DNA of 7,850 nt, from NCBI GenBank assembly GCA_036446035.1, contig JAZFSG010000076.1:1-7850 (forward strand). Reading direction: 5' to 3'. Numbering within the stretch: the stretch's first letter is position 1; each line of letters starts with the position of its first letter. The notes beneath the pieces were generated by a model. That model worked only from the letters and a program-made list of their open reading frames with translations, searched no databases and was not told where the DNA came from. Shown in pieces: positions 6,701-7,850 of this stretch. The position numbers and the translations under genes are program-made. This DNA comes from CAXMQS01 sp036446035. Its GTDB lineage: Bacteria > Actinomycetota > Acidimicrobiia > Spongiisociales > JAOTWH01.

Positions 6701-7457
6701 CATCGAGGCGCGCCGCGACTCAGAGGCTGCGCTCCAACTGTTCGCCGAAGAGTTCGACGACGTCGAGGCCTATGGACCGTGGACCGCGGCGCATCTTCGA
6801 TTGCGACAGGCTGAGGTGCACCTCGCCTCCGGAAGGCTTGACTCCGCTCGCCACTATTGCGATGAGGCCAGGCTGTGGACGGAACACGGGGATCTCAGCG
6901 ACATTCTTTCTTCGGTTGAGAGGGTCTCGGCAAGCATCGCCCTGGCCGCCGGGGATCGAGATGAAGCACTCTTAGCAGCACGACGTTCGATCGATCTGCT
7001 GGGACGCGGAGTTCCGCAGCCCTACTTGCACCACTTCGGCCTCTATCTAGCGGCAAGGGAGCACGCTGAGCGTGAAGCCGCCCTCTACGAGGCGTACTCG
7101 GGCCTGAGGACGACGCTGGCCGGGTTCTCCCCCGCCGAGCAAGAGCAAGCAGCGGCGGTGCCAGTGCATGCGGCCATCATCGAGGCTTGGGCTGCTCGCC
7201 ACCCGATCACCCGAACCATCGTGCTTAAGGAAGCACCCAGACCCGGCACCGTCGAAGCAACACTGACGGTGGAGGAGCCAGAAGATCGGGCAATCGCTGG
7301 AAAGCGTCCGCGCCGCCTTCACCGAATCAAGCGCATCCTCGATGAAGCCTCCGGTCAGAGCATCGCTCTCTCTTCGCAGGATTTGGCAGCGCTGCTGGGT
7401 GTGTCACCGGCGACTATCCGACGTGACCTAGCGACAATTGCCACCGATCGCAGCTGA
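3789..7457 (+). CDS. SARP/BTAD-AAA-TPR regulator with C-terminal HTH
   Basis: A 1222-residue multidomain regulator. Residues 1-100 form an OmpR-like winged helix (opening LRIRLLGGFSLEHEG) and 103-240 the bacterial transcriptional activator domain, together the SARP layout of DNA-binding activators. Residues 260-520 are a STAND/AAA-type ATPase: Walker B is VVIMDD (402-407) and ETGGNPLLVLEGL (497-509) is the usual later motif. The Walker A motif reads GSPGVGVSR (291-299), with V297 in place of the invariant lysine. Residues 530-620 look like a winged-helix hinge, then about 640-1110 is a long alanine- and leucine-rich helical array of TPR-like repeats for ligand or partner binding. The end (1175-1218) holds a second helix-turn-helix, DLAALLGVSPATIRRDL, of DeoR-like type instead of the usual LuxR one. 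Start chosen because homology begins at residue 3. Target and inducer unknown; the neighbouring MBL gene is a candidate target. Confidence 0.88.
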   Translation: MSTLRIRLLGGFSLEHEGVVLPPLATRAARSLLALLVIQRDLPHSRDLLAGTFWPDLPEARARRRLSHALWQLQQLLKEIHGPAPFVVVEADTVEFNSDADFWLDVDEFERLGKGSLSEIEQAIELYRGDLLAGLYDDWTLLDRQELRRQYADLLRRATDGYKSRGEIKKALSFARRLVAHNPLAEEAQRDVMRLSFLLGDFNDAIQQYEFCASILEEELGARPAAETEALYAMIVTQRTKGDRPFVPDPRSPLFAPGDVPMVGRIDERGAVLERMAGAFAGRGGVALVEGSPGVGVSRFLAGLAEDAHWRGLGVLQATARSTGTPYELCRSALGEALSALRIEQLSTMVSPVWLNTASAIFASLAPQGSVPERLNPEDEGGRMAQALTELILGFGTISPHVVIMDDVHLADPETLAFLRQAARRLHSSNVLVILGYHSAEARLSEPVWEALQDIDAQRGTERLTLNDLDRVETAELARLASAGPIDDALLDALFVETGGNPLLVLEGLRDAARRDDSAAAPTLTDVASDLLKRRLRSAPPLTLRTLQGAAIYGGPISSAGIARVTGLSRHDVLAGVGDGIRKAFLIDLGSEVEFAHAQLRTATRSTIDSTDLAPMHAAAASWLESSKPERHEELAHHLLASGAPERAVAPFRDAARQAAQLFALDTASKHLKSAIAAAHDAMILDADVVEMLLDLEVLADQQGHREEQAGILERLLAMDVGPETRLEAMRRRVVLLGNTNRYDEADAVAVAALAFGREAGLPTTSVLAARGLALSWSGRPGDALPHLRRVAGESDLDAASEAETRYALGMALSSLDDLSANEELERSLQLFEEAGQPRRVADVMGLMATNDGSRGEVAVAEARFRQAFDICRRIGFTLGAGLHLTNLASLHYLEGRPAEALRGFDAALELLSIVPNNRHEAMTLNNTAFVRHRIVGDDAGAREAARRALDYYRSVDNSRGAAQACAILASIEARRDSEAALQLFAEEFDDVEAYGPWTAAHLRLRQAEVHLASGRLDSARHYCDEARLWTEHGDLSDILSSVERVSASIALAAGDRDEALLAARRSIDLLGRGVPQPYLHHFGLYLAAREHAEREAALYEAYSGLRTTLAGFSPAEQEQAAAVPVHAAIIEAWAARHPITRTIVLKEAPRPGTVEATLTVEEPEDRAIAGKRPRRLHRIKRILDEASGQSIALSSQDLAALLGVSPATIRRDLATIATDRS

Positions 7458-7561
7458 CACGCCCACAGTCGGTGTCTTCTGGCCGAGGAATGAGCGCGCC
7501 GACCCCTGCCAGGCCCTTCCAAATCGAGACATCTCCGAGATAGCGCTGGCGCACTCTTACG

Positions 7562-7575
7562 TGGAAGCGGTATCG
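7562..7575. promoter_or_regulatory. cre-like LacI-family operator candidate
   Basis: TGGAAGCGGTATCG resembles the LacI/CcpA operator consensus TGWAANCGNTNWCA, agreeing at 9 of its 11 specified positions, including the central CG. It sits 6 bases before the AAGGAGG of the small ORF and 137 bases before the LacI-family gene, a natural place for autoregulation. A separate 11-base dyad, ATCTC-C-GAGAT, lies just upstream at 7531-7541. With one weak match and no second copy this stays tentative. Confidence 0.25.
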
Positions 7576-7580
7576 AACCC

Positions 7581-7587
7581 AAGGAGG
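7581..7587 (+). promoter_or_regulatory. Very strong ribosome binding site of the micro-ORF
   Basis: AAGGAGG at 7581-7587 followed by GACC and the ATG at 7592. It is among the strongest ribosome binding sites in the window and is the main evidence that the 31-codon ORF after it is translated. Confidence 0.7.
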
Positions 7588-7591
7588 GACC

Positions 7592-7687
7592 ATGTTCCGA
7601 CGAGCGATGACAATCCTGACCTCAGTGAGCATCCTGTTGCTGGTAACGGTGGCGCCGGCGCTGGCCGACATCGGATGGGCACGGTAG
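7592..7687 (+). CDS. 31-residue ORF: signal peptide plus hexapeptide
   Basis: A short unrecognised ORF of 31 codons ending at TAG. The translated product has a basic start MFRR, a hydrophobic core of about 16 residues (ILTSVSILLLVTVAPA) and a classic signal-peptidase site ALA followed by D, at residues 23-26. Cleavage would leave only DIGWAR. An AAGGAGG ribosome site 4 bases upstream speaks for real translation. It could make a small exported peptide, a small membrane protein if uncleaved, or a leader whose translation affects the LacI-family gene that starts 24 bases after its stop. It could also be the remnant of a larger secreted protein cut short by a mutation: I saw no obvious continuation of a secreted protein in the other frames before the LacI start, but could not test this by homology. 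Function unknown. Confidence 0.55.
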   Translation: MFRRAMTILTSVSILLLVTVAPALADIGWAR

Positions 7688-7697
7688 TTAGCTACCG
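7682..7697 (+). repeat. Inverted repeat over the micro-ORF stop codon
   Basis: CGGTAG (7682-7687), loop TTAG, CTACCG (7692-7697): a perfect 6-bp stem whose left arm contains the TAG stop of the micro-ORF. The right arm ends two bases before AGGGA (7700-7704), the ribosome site of the LacI-family gene. A ribosome finishing the micro-ORF would open this hairpin, so it could couple the two genes; it could also be an operator half pair. No T-tract follows, so it is not a usual terminator. Confidence 0.35.
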
Positions 7698-7711
7698 CCA
7701 GGGACATCTCG

Positions 7712-7850
7712 ATGCCAACGATCAACGATGTCGCTACCAAAGCCGGGGTCAGCCCAGCAACTGTGTCGCGGGTACTCAGTGGAAAGCCCCAGGTAGCCGC
7801 CAGCACCCGTGTCCGCGTGCTGGCGGCCGCGGATGAACTCGGATACTCCC
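7712..7850 (+). CDS. LacI-family transcriptional regulator, N-terminal part (cut by window edge)
   Basis: The first 46 codons of a LacI-family repressor, running off the right edge. The DNA-binding headpiece is unmistakable: TINDVATKAGVSPATVSRVLSGK at residues 3-25 is the helix-turn-helix, followed by the third helix with TRVRVLAAADELGYS at 32-46, as in other family members. These proteins usually bind palindromic operators as dimers and release them on binding a sugar or nucleoside through a periplasmic-binding-protein-like domain, which here would lie beyond the window. ATG at 7712 has AGGGA 7 bases upstream, and the family start normally lies at this point. The effector cannot be told from the part present. 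It follows the micro-ORF by 24 bases in the same direction, likely on the same transcript. Confidence 0.92.
   Translation, partial: MPTINDVATKAGVSPATVSRVLSGKPQVAASTRVRVLAAADELGYS

Noticed and set aside
7455..7475. GACAC...GTGTC pairing at the end of the large regulator as a terminator
   Set aside because: Five base pairs with an 11-base loop and no T-tract is too weak.
7438..7836. 132-codon plus-strand frame across the end of the regulator and the LacI start
   Set aside because: It crosses the LacI headpiece and the micro-ORF in a different frame and has low-complexity composition without a recognisable domain.

Overview
The window reads as ordinary chromosomal DNA of a high-GC bacterium, most likely an actinobacterium. 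Clues are GC-rich third codon positions, a SARP/BTAD-type giant regulator, a SURF1 cytochrome oxidase assembly gene, and several genes whose ATG lies right after a TAnnnT -10 box with no Shine-Dalgarno sequence (leaderless style). I cannot fix the lineage further; an Acidimicrobiia-like organism is a guess. No RNA gene, insertion sequence or CRISPR array was seen, and no gap between genes exceeds 134 bases.

Left block, minus strand (2795 down to 1): an iodotyrosine-deiodinase-like nitroreductase (2130-2795), a short tailless SSB-like OB-fold protein (1739-2065), a gamma-glutamyltransferase-family Ntn-hydrolase (203-1735) and the first 65 codons of a SURF1 family protein cut by the window edge (1-197). 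The last three are packed end to start: SSB and GGT are in the same frame, parted only by a TAG and one codon, and SURF1 begins at or within six bases of the GGT stop.

Centre: a 42-base divergent spacer (2796-2837) parts the deiodinase from a plus-strand metallo-beta-lactamase-fold hydrolase (2838-3755). The spacer holds a perfect 12+2+12 palindrome. Because of the symmetry it carries the same -10-like TAGGCT hexamer on both strands, each at the right distance for a start: a leaderless mRNA for the hydrolase, and a short leader with AGGAGG for the deiodinase. This is the best-supported regulatory signal here.

Right block, plus strand: 33 bases after the hydrolase comes a 1222-residue SARP/BTAD-AAA-TPR regulator (3789-7457). 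Its Walker A lysine is replaced by valine, and it ends in a second, DeoR-like helix-turn-helix. After a 134-base gap come an unlisted 31-residue ORF with a strong ribosome binding site and a textbook signal peptide that would release only a hexapeptide (7592-7687), then the start of a LacI-family regulator (7712-7850, cut by the window edge). A small hairpin covers the stop codon of the short ORF, and a cre-like sequence lies just ahead of it.

The most novel items are the symmetric bidirectional promoter/operator, the two-ended regulator with a broken P-loop, and the secreted micro-ORF attached to the LacI gene. Nothing clearly forms a known defence or mobile system.
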